Shown here: positions 57,999 to 64,000 of the stretch, piece by piece | Layout of the letters: the number at the start of each line of letters is the position of its first letter | How positions within the stretch are numbered: the stretch's first letter is position 1 | NCBI RefSeq assembly: GCF_014192715.1 | Contig: NZ_JACHYH010000002.1 | Coordinates: forward strand, 186,001 to 250,000 | DNA: 64,000 nt | Source of the DNA: Luteibacter sp. Sphag1AF | Lineage (GTDB): Bacteria > Pseudomonadota > Gammaproteobacteria > Xanthomonadales > Rhodanobacteraceae | Reading direction: 5' to 3' | Made by a program: the position numbers and the translations under genes | Notes under the pieces: generated by a model | Databases searched by the model: none | What the model saw: only the letters and a program-made list of their open reading frames with translations | What the model was told of the DNA's origin: nothing

Positions 57999-58462
57999 CA
58001 GTCTTCCCTGTCAGCCAGGGGGAACGAGTAGCCAGCGCTCGGCGTATGGTCCGCCTTGGCTTTCAGAACCTCATGCAGCATCCCTGACGCATTGAACAGG
58101 ACCGCACAAAGGTTTTCGACTAGGCCGTCCGGCGTCGCGATACCCCGATTTTCCTCCCAAACGGCGAAGAAGTGCCGCCAGAGAGATTTCATATAGACCT
58201 CGCGGCCAATCCCCAGCTGCCAGTTGTCCGATGCTCGCTGGGAGCCGTCGGGAAGCTGGCGATGGCGATTCATGTATTCGCCGTAGGCTCGGATGGTGAG
58301 CGGGCTCAAAAATCCCTCGAAGTCGATTTTTCCCGCATCTTCGTCCCTGGTCGCGCCGGTATCGAACTGGCGGACTGAACGATGCTGCTTCCCGGCGTCG
58401 CCATCGCTAATAGCTGAGCTAGCAAACACCGAACCTACCGGTCCAATCGTTCCGCGAATCAT
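57998..58462 (-). CDS. dATP/dGTP diphosphohydrolase-like protein (DUF5664)
   Basis: 154 aa. GKQHRSVRQFDTGATRDEDA and GKIDFEGFLSPLTIRAYGEY with RASDNWQLGIGREVYMKSLW are typical of this phage family. GGGAGG lies 5-6 bases before the ATG at 58462. No TAG, stop TGA. Likely affects nucleotide pools. It lies downstream of the phage tRNA-Gly. Confidence 0.82.
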   Translation of the reverse strand: MIRGTIGPVGSVFASSAISDGDAGKQHRSVRQFDTGATRDEDAGKIDFEGFLSPLTIRAYGEYMNRHRQLPDGSQRASDNWQLGIGREVYMKSLWRHFFAVWEENRGIATPDGLVENLCAVLFNASGMLHEVLKAKADHTPSAGYSFPLADRED

Positions 58463-58543
58463 GCTGCCTCCCGAAAGGCTTGTGTAGGGTGCCGGTGCCC
58501 TGATTCGGGCAGGGCGGGCTGTGCGCCTCAACCGGCATAGAAG

Positions 58544-58617
58544 TGGAGCGTCCGACCCGAATCGAACGGGCATCTCTCGCTTGGAAGGCGGCGGCTCTAC
58601 CATTGAGCTACGTACGC
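58544..58617 (-). tRNA. Phage tRNA-Gly(UCC)
   Basis: 74 nt including CCA. Acceptor GCGTACG/CGGACGC (one mismatch), D-arm GCTC-AATGGTA-GAGC, anticodon loop CTTCCAA, T-arm GCCCG-TTCGATT-CGGGT, discriminator T as in tRNA-Gly. The upper anticodon stem has two mismatches (G27-G43, C28-A42), so it is somewhat degenerate. It reads GGA codons, which are rarer in a high-G+C host. Confidence 0.85.
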
Positions 58618-58820
58618 ATGTTTCCGCTTACCGGATACGGAGCGCCCCACCAGGCGCGGCCCGCCATTGCGGCGGTAAACTCGGGCGTCTTCTGGCGTTG
58701 CCATAGCACCTAGCATTCGCTGTGTTGGCAGAGGCTTGCCCGAGTATGCGAGGGCATTTCTTCTGCCCACGGATAATTTATGCGGCGTTATGGAGATTGC
58801 CGCAGTGAGGAAAAAAATAT
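58618..58820 (-). promoter_or_regulatory. Candidate late promoter/leader region
   Basis: 203 bp between early genes and tRNA-Gly with no supported gene. It contains an A/T-rich stretch (around 58780-58825 with TAAATATTTTTTTCC and TAAATTAT on the minus strand). It is the natural place for the promoter of the tRNA-Gly and late transcript. No sequence-specific proof. Confidence 0.4.
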
Positions 58821-59324
58821 TTACGCCACCAGTCGCGCATCTCGAATCACTGCGGCGTATTGATGTTCAAGCTCAGCCTGGTAGTTCTTCAGGCCTACGG
58901 CCATGGTCGCTGCAAGCTCACCCCGGATGCGCTGGTACTTGGTATGCCACACCCTGAGCCGCTCTGCCGTCACGCTAGCTGGATCACCGTATCGTCCCGT
59001 GATGACGAACTCCAGGGCATCTATGCCAGCCTGTGAAACCCAGTTATTTCTGCGTCCACGGGGGGCAACAACCGCGTGGCCATTTCCTTTACGCGCCCTG
59101 ACATAGGCACGGGCCATGCCGATAGCCCATGCGGCGAGACGCCGATCAAAAATCGTGTCCCCGCGAACAATCCGCGAGTAAAGTTCCCAGCCGGGGTACT
59201 CGGGGGCGAACATCTTCGCGGCCCGATTGATGGCATCCACACATTCATCAGAAAGTTCAGGCATTGAGAACGCATCTTCTGCGCTCATCATCTCAACCCC
59301 AAGAATCCCCCGGCAATTATTCAT
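58821..59324 (-). CDS. Hypothetical phage protein, possible late regulator
   Basis: 167 aa. Helical, basic in the middle (ARAYVRARKGNGHAVVAPRG). GGAAGG lies before the ATG at 59324. No TAG, stop TAA. Being the last gene before the late region, it could be an antiterminator or late activator, but I recognise no such motif. The start overlaps the upstream stop (ATGA). Confidence 0.65.
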   Translation of the reverse strand: MNNCRGILGVEMMSAEDAFSMPELSDECVDAINRAAKMFAPEYPGWELYSRIVRGDTIFDRRLAAWAIGMARAYVRARKGNGHAVVAPRGRRNNWVSQAGIDALEFVITGRYGDPASVTAERLRVWHTKYQRIRGELAATMAVGLKNYQAELEHQYAAVIRDARLVA

Positions 59325-59674
59325 GCTGCCTTCCTTTCCGTGTAATCCGCTGCCCGCTGAATCTGAGCCCATGCCCAAGCTGGCTCGATGCCCAGAAGCT
59401 CCAGAATGTTGACGCGGCCTCCCTTCCGGGTCTTTATGAATCCCGTCTTGGCGGTCACCTCAGCCGATGGAAATTCCAGATCCGTCAACCGATTTCCGCA
59501 GTGCACCCCGAAGTGGTCAAGGACTGCGCGCTCGTAAAGTCCGAACAGGAGAGCTGCCTCACCACTATTCCAGCCACAGATCGCATCGTTCGGGCGGCGT
59601 TGCTCGCGGCTGCACAGATCGGAGGTCATCGCGATGCGGGACAGGGCTGCTTTGATATTGATAGTGTTGGTCAT
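59321..59674 (-). CDS. Hypothetical early phage protein
   Basis: 117 aa. It contains RPNDAICGWNSGEAALLFGL and EVTAKTGFIKTRKGGRVNIL. No TAG, stop TGA overlapping the next ATG, and its own start overlaps the upstream stop. Not recognised. Confidence 0.65.
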   Translation of the reverse strand: MTNTINIKAALSRIAMTSDLCSREQRRPNDAICGWNSGEAALLFGLYERAVLDHFGVHCGNRLTDLEFPSAEVTAKTGFIKTRKGGRVNILELLGIEPAWAWAQIQRAADYTERKAA

Positions 59675-60000
59675 GACAAATCCACAATGCGCTGTTTGTA
59701 GTGGCGGCGGTTGCCCACCTTCTTGGACGTCCATCCATGAACGTGTATCGTCCACCCGGCTTTCCGACATGCCGCCAGTGCTTCGGCGTGCTCGTCGTCT
59801 GTGATCTTCTTAACGCGCGCCGCCACTCCTGTAGAAGTCGTCTGGATCGCGATGGTTCCTAGATCGCCCACTCCGATCAGGTCGAACATTCCATACAAGT
59901 CAACGCGCTTACGGGAAAAGCTGTTGTAGTACTCAACAATCCAAGGCACGTACCCCATGGATCGCATCCATGCGAGGCTGTTTTGCGTAGGTGAGTTCAC
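59671..60000 (-). CDS. Possible PD-(D/E)XK-type nuclease
   Basis: 109 aa from GTG at 60000, which follows GGAGGTGAC. The pattern FSRKRVDLYGMFDLIGVGD then TIAIQTTSTGVAARVKKI recalls small phage nucleases of the restriction-like fold, with Asp in DLYGMFD and IQTTS as the second strand. The canonical Glu-x-Lys is not clear. No TAG, stop TGA. Confidence 0.55.
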   Translation of the reverse strand: MNSPTQNSLAWMRSMGYVPWIVEYYNSFSRKRVDLYGMFDLIGVGDLGTIAIQTTSTGVAARVKKITDDEHAEALAACRKAGWTIHVHGWTSKKVGNRRHYKQRIVDLS

Positions 60001-60010
60001 GTCACCTCCA

Positions 60011-60265
60011 TCAGTGCACCCGCCCGGCAGTCGAATATGCCCACTGCTCGGCACCCGAACGAATGAGGTTCGAGTAGGCCTGCTTCGAGTCATCAAGCCT
60101 GATGCGAAGGTCGATGTTTTCGGATGCCATGCCGAGATATTTCTCTTCGGAATCGGCAAGTCGTTCCTGGAGAATCTGTGTTTCGGCAATCCAATATCGG
60201 GCACGCATCTCCTGGACCAGGAGCATCCCGAGAAGCACCAGGGTAATTACGGTCAAGATCAGCAT
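60011..60265 (-). CDS. Small membrane protein with coiled coil
   Basis: 84 aa. An N-terminal membrane helix (LILTVITLVLLGMLLV) is followed by a helical, charged part (ETQILQERLADSEEKYLGMA). No TAG, stop TGA. It overlaps the DUF1364 stop by 7 bp. Topology resembles an inner-membrane spanin, but the position among early genes argues against lysis. Confidence 0.6.
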   Translation of the reverse strand: MLILTVITLVLLGMLLVQEMRARYWIAETQILQERLADSEEKYLGMASENIDLRIRLDDSKQAYSNLIRSGAEQWAYSTAGRVH

Positions 60266-60549
60266 TTGATTAGCCCCTCATTTAGAAGTCGTACCTGAGT
60301 CCTGAAAATTCCCTCGTAAAACCATCGCTTCACGTCATCCGATGAAAGATTCCGCGTACGTCGGTCTACCTCGTCATGGCATGCCGAACAGCAATGTGCG
60401 CCGAGAATGTCCGGTGCCTTCTGCGCCCCTCCGGTAATTCCCGCGATGCGAACGTGGGCGAGAACCGTTGTGTCCGGATCGAAGTTGCAGATACCGGGCA
60501 ACCTTACTTCGCAGGCACGGCCTTTAGCGGCCTTCCGGAGGTCAGCCAT
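60259..60549 (-). CDS. DUF1364 phage nuclease-like protein
   Basis: 96 aa. RKAAKGRACEVRLPGICNFD and TTVLAHVRIAGITGG, then HCCSACHDEVDRRT, match DUF1364, an HNH-like family with Cys/His metal ligands near lambda NinZ-type genes. ATG at 60549 chosen over an upstream TTG. No TAG, stop TGA. Confidence 0.82.
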   Translation of the reverse strand: MADLRKAAKGRACEVRLPGICNFDPDTTVLAHVRIAGITGGAQKAPDILGAHCCSACHDEVDRRTRNLSSDDVKRWFYEGIFRTQVRLLNEGLIKC

Positions 60550-60688
60550 CTGCAAACGCCGCGAGGACGCCGGTCATAAAGCCAATGACAAGAGATCCCA
60601 TAAGAACATGGCCGCCCGCGATGAGGGCGAGGCCCACGGTCTGCAAGGAAATTCCGAAAAGAAGCTTGTTGTTGCAAAATAAATTCAT
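60542..60688 (-). CDS. Small membrane protein
   Basis: 48 aa, mostly hydrophobic (VGLALIAGGHVLMGSLVIGF). Start overlaps the upstream TGA (TGATG), and the end overlaps the DUF1364 start. No TAG. Unknown. Confidence 0.5.
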   Translation of the reverse strand: MNLFCNNKLLFGISLQTVGLALIAGGHVLMGSLVIGFMTGVLAAFADG

Positions 60689-61104
60689 CACGAAACCTCA
60701 CCAGGGTCAGGAATGAAGACGCCGTGCTTGGATGCGAATCGCTGCACGAAGGCCACGTAATCGGCGAACTCTCGTGCGGTTAGAACTGAACGCTTTCCGT
60801 TTTCGTCGGTAGTCGTGGTGCGCAGCGGAACCGTCACCGTCCGTTTGCCAGGAACTCGCTTTTCCTTTCCGCCGAAATACTCGATACATAGGTATTCGCT
60901 GATGTCATCTCGCTCGTATCCGGTGGCATCGCTCAGGATCTTGTAGGCCACGCCATTCAAATACCGGCACTGTGGGCTACTGCGATCTTTCCGGTATTCC
61001 TTCACTTCGACCTTGACACGCTTCCCGGGCAACGCTGCCAGCAACACGGCAGCCAGGCGACGGATATCCGACTCCCTGTCGGTTGCTGGCAGCACGGCTA
61101 TCAC
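60688..61104 (-). CDS. NinB-like early phage protein
   Basis: 138 aa from GTG at 61104 overlapping the upstream stop. Contains KVEVKEYRKDRSSPQCRYLN and VAYKILSDATGYERDDISEY. The S-x-x-Q/C-x-R-Y-L phrase recalls NinB-like recombination proteins. No TAG, stop TGA. Family call is tentative. Confidence 0.55.
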   Translation of the reverse strand: MIAVLPATDRESDIRRLAAVLLAALPGKRVKVEVKEYRKDRSSPQCRYLNGVAYKILSDATGYERDDISEYLCIEYFGGKEKRVPGKRTVTVPLRTTTTDENGKRSVLTAREFADYVAFVQRFASKHGVFIPDPGEVS

Positions 61105-61286
61105 TTCTTTACGGTGTAGGTCAGTGCGGTGGCCTGCGCGATGCGCTCGCCCCTCGTGTGATCGGCGAATTCCCGTGCCCACTTGCGAGTGCTGGCATAG
61201 GTGATAACCGCCCCCTCCTCGTTGATGACTAGCCACTTCGGGAAGTCCGTTGCCTTGACGGTGGTGCCAGTGCGGAGATTGCTCAT
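61101..61286 (-). CDS. Small early phage protein
   Basis: 61 aa. TTVKATDFPKWLVINEEGAV and YASTRKWAREFADHTRGERI. No TAG, stop TGA overlapping the next GTG. Not recognised. Start ATG follows GAGGAAGAAACG, a good ribosome-binding site. Confidence 0.6.
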   Translation of the reverse strand: MSNLRTGTTVKATDFPKWLVINEEGAVITYASTRKWAREFADHTRGERIAQATALTYTVKK

Positions 61287-61338
61287 CGTTTCTTCCTCGC
61301 TCTTGATTTGATGAATTCAAAGAAATCATGCATCGCTA

Positions 61339-61569
61339 TTAGTTGGTCGGCATCCAGGCTTTGCGAATCGTCCCGTTCTTCCCGATGGATCTTCCGTTTT
61401 CTTCTGCGTAAATCAGCTTCGGTTGAAACTCTGCTAACTGGTCCATTAGCTCAGCTGCGTACGGGAAGTCTTCGCGGTTCTTAGTCCTCGCGGCCTCTCG
61501 CTTGGAAACCTGAGATGCGGCCAAAGCGGCCATGCGATCCACTGGGCTTACGTTCTGGTTCGGACTCAT
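61339..61569 (-). CDS. Small early phage protein overlapping dnaB
   Basis: 76 aa. RMAALAASQVSKREAARTKN and EFQPKLIYAEENGRSIGKNG. No TAG, stop TAA. Its first 89 bp overlap the end of the helicase gene in another frame. Not recognised. Confidence 0.55.
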   Translation of the reverse strand: MSPNQNVSPVDRMAALAASQVSKREAARTKNREDFPYAAELMDQLAEFQPKLIYAEENGRSIGKNGTIRKAWMPTN

Positions 61570-62818
61570 ACGGAAGGTCCTCGCAATCGGCGAAGTGCAT
61601 CTGGCTCAGGTGGGCGCGAAGTGGCTCGGTTCCCGTCTCGTCCTCGCGGTTCTTACGGAAGATGAGTTCGGCAAATCCCTTCTGCGGGCTTTCGGAGTGG
61701 TAGTACTCGTCCCGGTACACCATGGCGACGACATCTGCGTCTTCCTCAATGCCACCTGATTCGCGCAGGTCGGCGAGGATTGGGCGACGATCCTGACGAG
61801 ACTCAAGAGAACGGTTCAACTGCACGAGGACAATGGCAGGAATGTCGAGCTTCTTTGCCGTGTTGCGGATGTCTTTGGTAATGGACCCCGTTTCAAGGTC
61901 AGGCCGACCCTTGCCCGGCAGCTTGAACAATCCAAGATGGTCCACGACGATCAGCGACAACGGGGAAGACATGTGGTGCTGCTGGACTCGGGCGGTCAAC
62001 GACTCCTTCGTCTGCGCGGGCGTCTCATCGATGATTAGGCCGGACTTGTTCAGGATTTCGGTCGCCGACACAACCTTCATCCAGTCCTCTTCCCGTAACA
62101 GCTTTGGGCGCCGGATCAGGCCATAGTCAACTCGGGCAACGTAGGCGATTGCACGCTCCATCAGTGCGCGTGCGGACATCTCCATCGTCGCGATGTAAAC
62201 CCTCTTGCCAGTTAAGGCCACATTCACCGCGATCTGCATCGCCAGTGCCGTCTTACCCATGGAGGGGCGCCCGGCAATGATCGTCAGTGTCTGCGAATGC
62301 AACCCGGAGGTGCGACGGTCAAAGTTACCGATACCCGTCGATAGGCCGGTGATGCTGCCGTCCATTTCAAGGCGCGACTGCATCCCGTCCATAACTTCCA
62401 CCAAGACCTCTGGGGCACTCTTAGAGGACTTCGCGTTGCGGGGCGCTACCTGTGCCAGGATCGCCTGCGCCTCGTTGAATGTAGGAGCTTCCAGGGCCAT
62501 CCTGCGGCCTGCCGCAACCACCTTCCGGCGCTCACTGTCCTGACGAACCACATCGGCATAGGCACGGGCGTTCGCAGCACTGGTTGCGTTGTTCGCCACG
62601 TCCATCGTGTAGGCGGACATGTTGCGGTCGCCGAAGCTCTCGGCCACGACGAAGAAATCTACCGGGCTACCCGCTTCGCAGGACTCCTTCAACTTGGCGA
62701 AAAGTCGGGCGTTGCGCTGGTCGCCGAAGTCTTCGGCCCCGATGATGTCGGAAACCTGCCAGTACGCGTTTGCGTCCAAGAGGATCGCCCCAACCACGGC
62801 CTGCTCGGAGGCGCTCAT
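61481..62818 (-). CDS. dnaB: Phage replicative helicase, DnaB type
   Basis: 445 aa. N-terminal DnaB domain (EQAVVGAILLDANAYWQVSD), Walker A GRPSMGKTALAMQIA, Walker B LIVVDHLGLF, and later VLVQLNRSLESRQDRRPILA with DLRESGGIEEDADVV. Hexameric 5'-3' helicase for phage DNA replication. No in-frame TAG, stop TAA. ATG overlaps the upstream gene stop (ATGA). Confidence 0.95.
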   Translation of the reverse strand: MSASEQAVVGAILLDANAYWQVSDIIGAEDFGDQRNARLFAKLKESCEAGSPVDFFVVAESFGDRNMSAYTMDVANNATSAANARAYADVVRQDSERRKVVAAGRRMALEAPTFNEAQAILAQVAPRNAKSSKSAPEVLVEVMDGMQSRLEMDGSITGLSTGIGNFDRRTSGLHSQTLTIIAGRPSMGKTALAMQIAVNVALTGKRVYIATMEMSARALMERAIAYVARVDYGLIRRPKLLREEDWMKVVSATEILNKSGLIIDETPAQTKESLTARVQQHHMSSPLSLIVVDHLGLFKLPGKGRPDLETGSITKDIRNTAKKLDIPAIVLVQLNRSLESRQDRRPILADLRESGGIEEDADVVAMVYRDEYYHSESPQKGFAELIFRKNREDETGTEPLRAHLSQMHFADCEDLPYESEPERKPSGSHGRFGRISGFQARGRED

Positions 62819-63009
62819 GTATTCACCGTTATGAGCAAGATGATTACTGCGAGTATTCCGAACATGATCGACCCAAAGGCGAGCATCCCTGCTTCAAGCG
62901 TTCCCCACGCAACGCCGCCAGCAACGCCGCAAACGAGACCGCATAGGCAAGCGAATGCAAAAACAAGGAGGCTTGAGAGCGTCTGAGAGATGACTTTTGA
63001 GTCCCTCAT
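62815..63009 (-). CDS. Small membrane protein between replication genes
   Basis: 64 aa with two or three hydrophobic segments (LLVFAFACLCGLVCGVAGG, GILAVIILLITV). Overlaps the replication-initiator stop and helicase start by 4 bp each. No TAG. Unknown. Confidence 0.65.
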   Translation of the reverse strand: MRDSKVISQTLSSLLVFAFACLCGLVCGVAGGVAWGTLEAGMLAFGSIMFGILAVIILLITVNT

Positions 63010-63764
63010 GTGGCCACCTTGTTTTCGTATTTGCCTTCACTGACCTTGATGTGATTCGCGGACTCAATCAGCCACTCGAAGTCACACCCGGTCCAAGCGT
63101 TGTTTCGTCCCGTCAGGAAGTCGGACAATGCGGCGTAGGCGAAAAACTCCTGCCAGTATTCGACCGATTGCCGTTCCTTGCTCTCGGTCCATCGGGCGCG
63201 CAGCTTGCGACGACGGGCGTCCGAGAACGTGCGCACCCCGGGAAGCATCGGGAGGTGCTCGTGGTAGGCGTCGAGGATTTCCGTGTACGGAATCTGATCT
63301 GCCTTGCCCGACTCGGACAAGTCGTCGCCAGGCGACAGAGTATTTATTCCCTTCCTCTCCTCTCCCTTCCCTTCCCTTCCCTTCCCTTCCTCCGACGAAC
63401 GTTCGCGAACGTTCGCGAGGATTCGCGAGGATTCATCGAATGCTGGAATTTTCGACTGGGAAGGCTTGTCAATTTTCTGGTGATTCAACCAGTTAAGAAT
63501 CTGGATGTAGGTGCTTCCCTCAGCTGCATAGCGAGCGATGCAACCTTCTTGCTCAAGCTCGCCCAACCAGGTGTCCATCAGCTCGGGAGCATCGTCGTCA
63601 TAGGGGAAAAGAAGGCTCGCGAGCATTCGCGAGGCTCCGCGAGTCCTTCCGTGATCGTCGCTGATCGTCCACAACTCAATGAAGAGAAGCCGCGCATCCC
63701 GAGATACGCGACCCATGCTCTCCGACTGTGGAAACTCGGGCTTTATGGATCGAATGCGAGCCAT
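63006..63764 (-). CDS. Phage replication initiator (O-like)
   Basis: 252 aa. The N-terminal winged-helix part ARIRSIKPEFPQSESMGRVS and RLLFIELWTISDDHGRTRGA is a familiar phage replication-protein start. The middle is a low-complexity GKGREGKGEERKG encoded by pentanucleotide repeats. Two clusters of 10-bp repeats lie inside the gene, as in lambda O. The C-terminal part WQEFFAYAALSDFLTGRNNA with GCDFEWLI is common in helicase loaders/initiators. No TAG, stop TGA. Confidence 0.85.
   Translation of the reverse strand: MARIRSIKPEFPQSESMGRVSRDARLLFIELWTISDDHGRTRGASRMLASLLFPYDDDAPELMDTWLGELEQEGCIARYAAEGSTYIQILNWLNHQKIDKPSQSKIPAFDESSRILANVRERSSEEGKGREGKGEERKGINTLSPGDDLSESGKADQIPYTEILDAYHEHLPMLPGVRTFSDARRRKLRARWTESKERQSVEYWQEFFAYAALSDFLTGRNNAWTGCDFEWLIESANHIKVSEGKYENKVAT
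63345..63391. repeat. CTTCC-type pentanucleotide repeat
   Basis: A tandem run of about eight TTCCC/CTTCC units with small variations inside the replication gene. It encodes the GKGREGKGEERKG linker on the minus strand. It is next to an A/T-rich stretch (AGTATTTATT). Confidence 0.8.
63401..63430. repeat. Three 10-bp iterons, candidate origin
   Basis: GTTCGCGAAC, GTTCGCGAGG and ATTCGCGAGG in tandem. Each has the core TTCGCGA. Placement inside the initiator gene is like the lambda origin within gene O. The A/T-rich flank is about 50 bp to the left. Confidence 0.6.
63615..63644. repeat. Second cluster of three 10-bp iterons
   Basis: GCTCGCGAGC, ATTCGCGAGG and CTCCGCGAGT in tandem with the core CGCGA. 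Same unit length as the cluster at 63401-63430, about 185 bp away, in the same gene. Supports a shared binding protein. Confidence 0.55.
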
Positions 63765-63835
63765 CTAATTACCTGCTATGGACACTACGTTGACGGGGCT
63801 TTTGATCGCATAAGCGATGCTGGGGAACGCCTTGC

Positions 63836-64000
63836 TCAAGACTGGAGCGGCACTTTCTGCGATCTTTTCAGGCCCTCAATTGGGACCACCAGTCCGCCTG
63901 TACTTTCAAACCGATATTTCGATTGCACGGCCGCTTCCGTGGCCAATGATGCGAATGCTTCGGGCGTCATCCCTCGCCTTTCGGCCGCTTTTCGCAGCTC
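63836..64000 (-). CDS. Partial early phage protein at the right edge
   Basis: 55 codons are visible, running in from beyond the window and ending TGA. Contains RKAAERRGMTPEAFASLATE. A second frame directly after GLVVPIEG continues with protein-like sequence (PEKIAESAAPVLSKAF), so a frameshift or a second small gene is possible. Not recognised. Confidence 0.45.
   Translation of the reverse strand, partial: ELRKAAERRGMTPEAFASLATEAAVQSKYRFESTGGLVVPIEGLKRSQKVPLQS

Noticed and set aside
58597-58704. 35-codon minus-strand frame running into the phage tRNA-Gly
   Set aside because: It starts without a good ribosome-binding site and ends inside the tRNA. Coincidental frame.

Overview
The window joins about 36.6 kb of bacterial chromosome to about 27 kb of a phage-like (probably prophage) segment. 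Host gene content (agmatine deiminase with N-carbamoylputrescine amidase, RNase E, YheS, RecJ, NfuA, paired small cytochromes c, a type VI secretion cluster, a chaperone-usher operon) and high G+C suggest a gammaproteobacterium of the Lysobacterales/Xanthomonadales, possibly near Luteibacter or Dyella. The taxon is an inference.

Layout, host part: 1-9380 is a minus-strand type VI secretion operon read tssA-tssB-tssC-hcp-tssE-tssF-tssG-PAAR-like-vgrG-tssK, with tssK cut by the left edge. 9479-13994 is yheS, an unassigned gene and recJ. 14191-21159 holds a small exported protein, aguA-aguB, a TraB-like protein, two cytochromes c, nfuA, phhB and a membrane protein. rluC and rne are divergent around 22.1-22.5 kb. 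A deleted IS3-type element (26049-26720), a GacA-like regulator and two small genes follow. 28649-35315 is a six-gene fimbrial operon. A broken short-chain dehydrogenase gene and tRNA-Gly(GCC) end the host part.

Layout, phage part (about 37.3-64 kb, nearly all minus strand): from right to left come a replication initiator with internal repeats, a DnaB-type helicase, small early genes, a phage tRNA-Gly(UCC), metabolic genes, lysis genes, a tail-collar protein, a tRNA with anticodon CUA, then terminase, portal, scaffold, major capsid, tail/ejection proteins and a tail fibre. This is a podovirus-like plan.

Main discovery: the late genes are written in a different genetic code. They appear shredded under the standard code, but every interruption is the same codon, TAG, in frame. 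I count 59 across 24 genes. All these genes end in TAA or TGA. Reading TAG as an amino acid restores full-length terminase, portal, scaffold, capsid, ejection, tail and lysis proteins. The phage carries its own amber-decoding tRNA (53816-53886) with tRNA-Gln-like features, so TAG most likely means glutamine. The early genes (56724-63764) have no in-frame TAG and no TAG stop, so they can be read by the unmodified host. Host genes here (tssA and two fimbrial genes) do end in TAG, so the host uses the standard code. The arrangement suggests that late and lysis protein synthesis is gated by accumulation of the suppressor tRNA.
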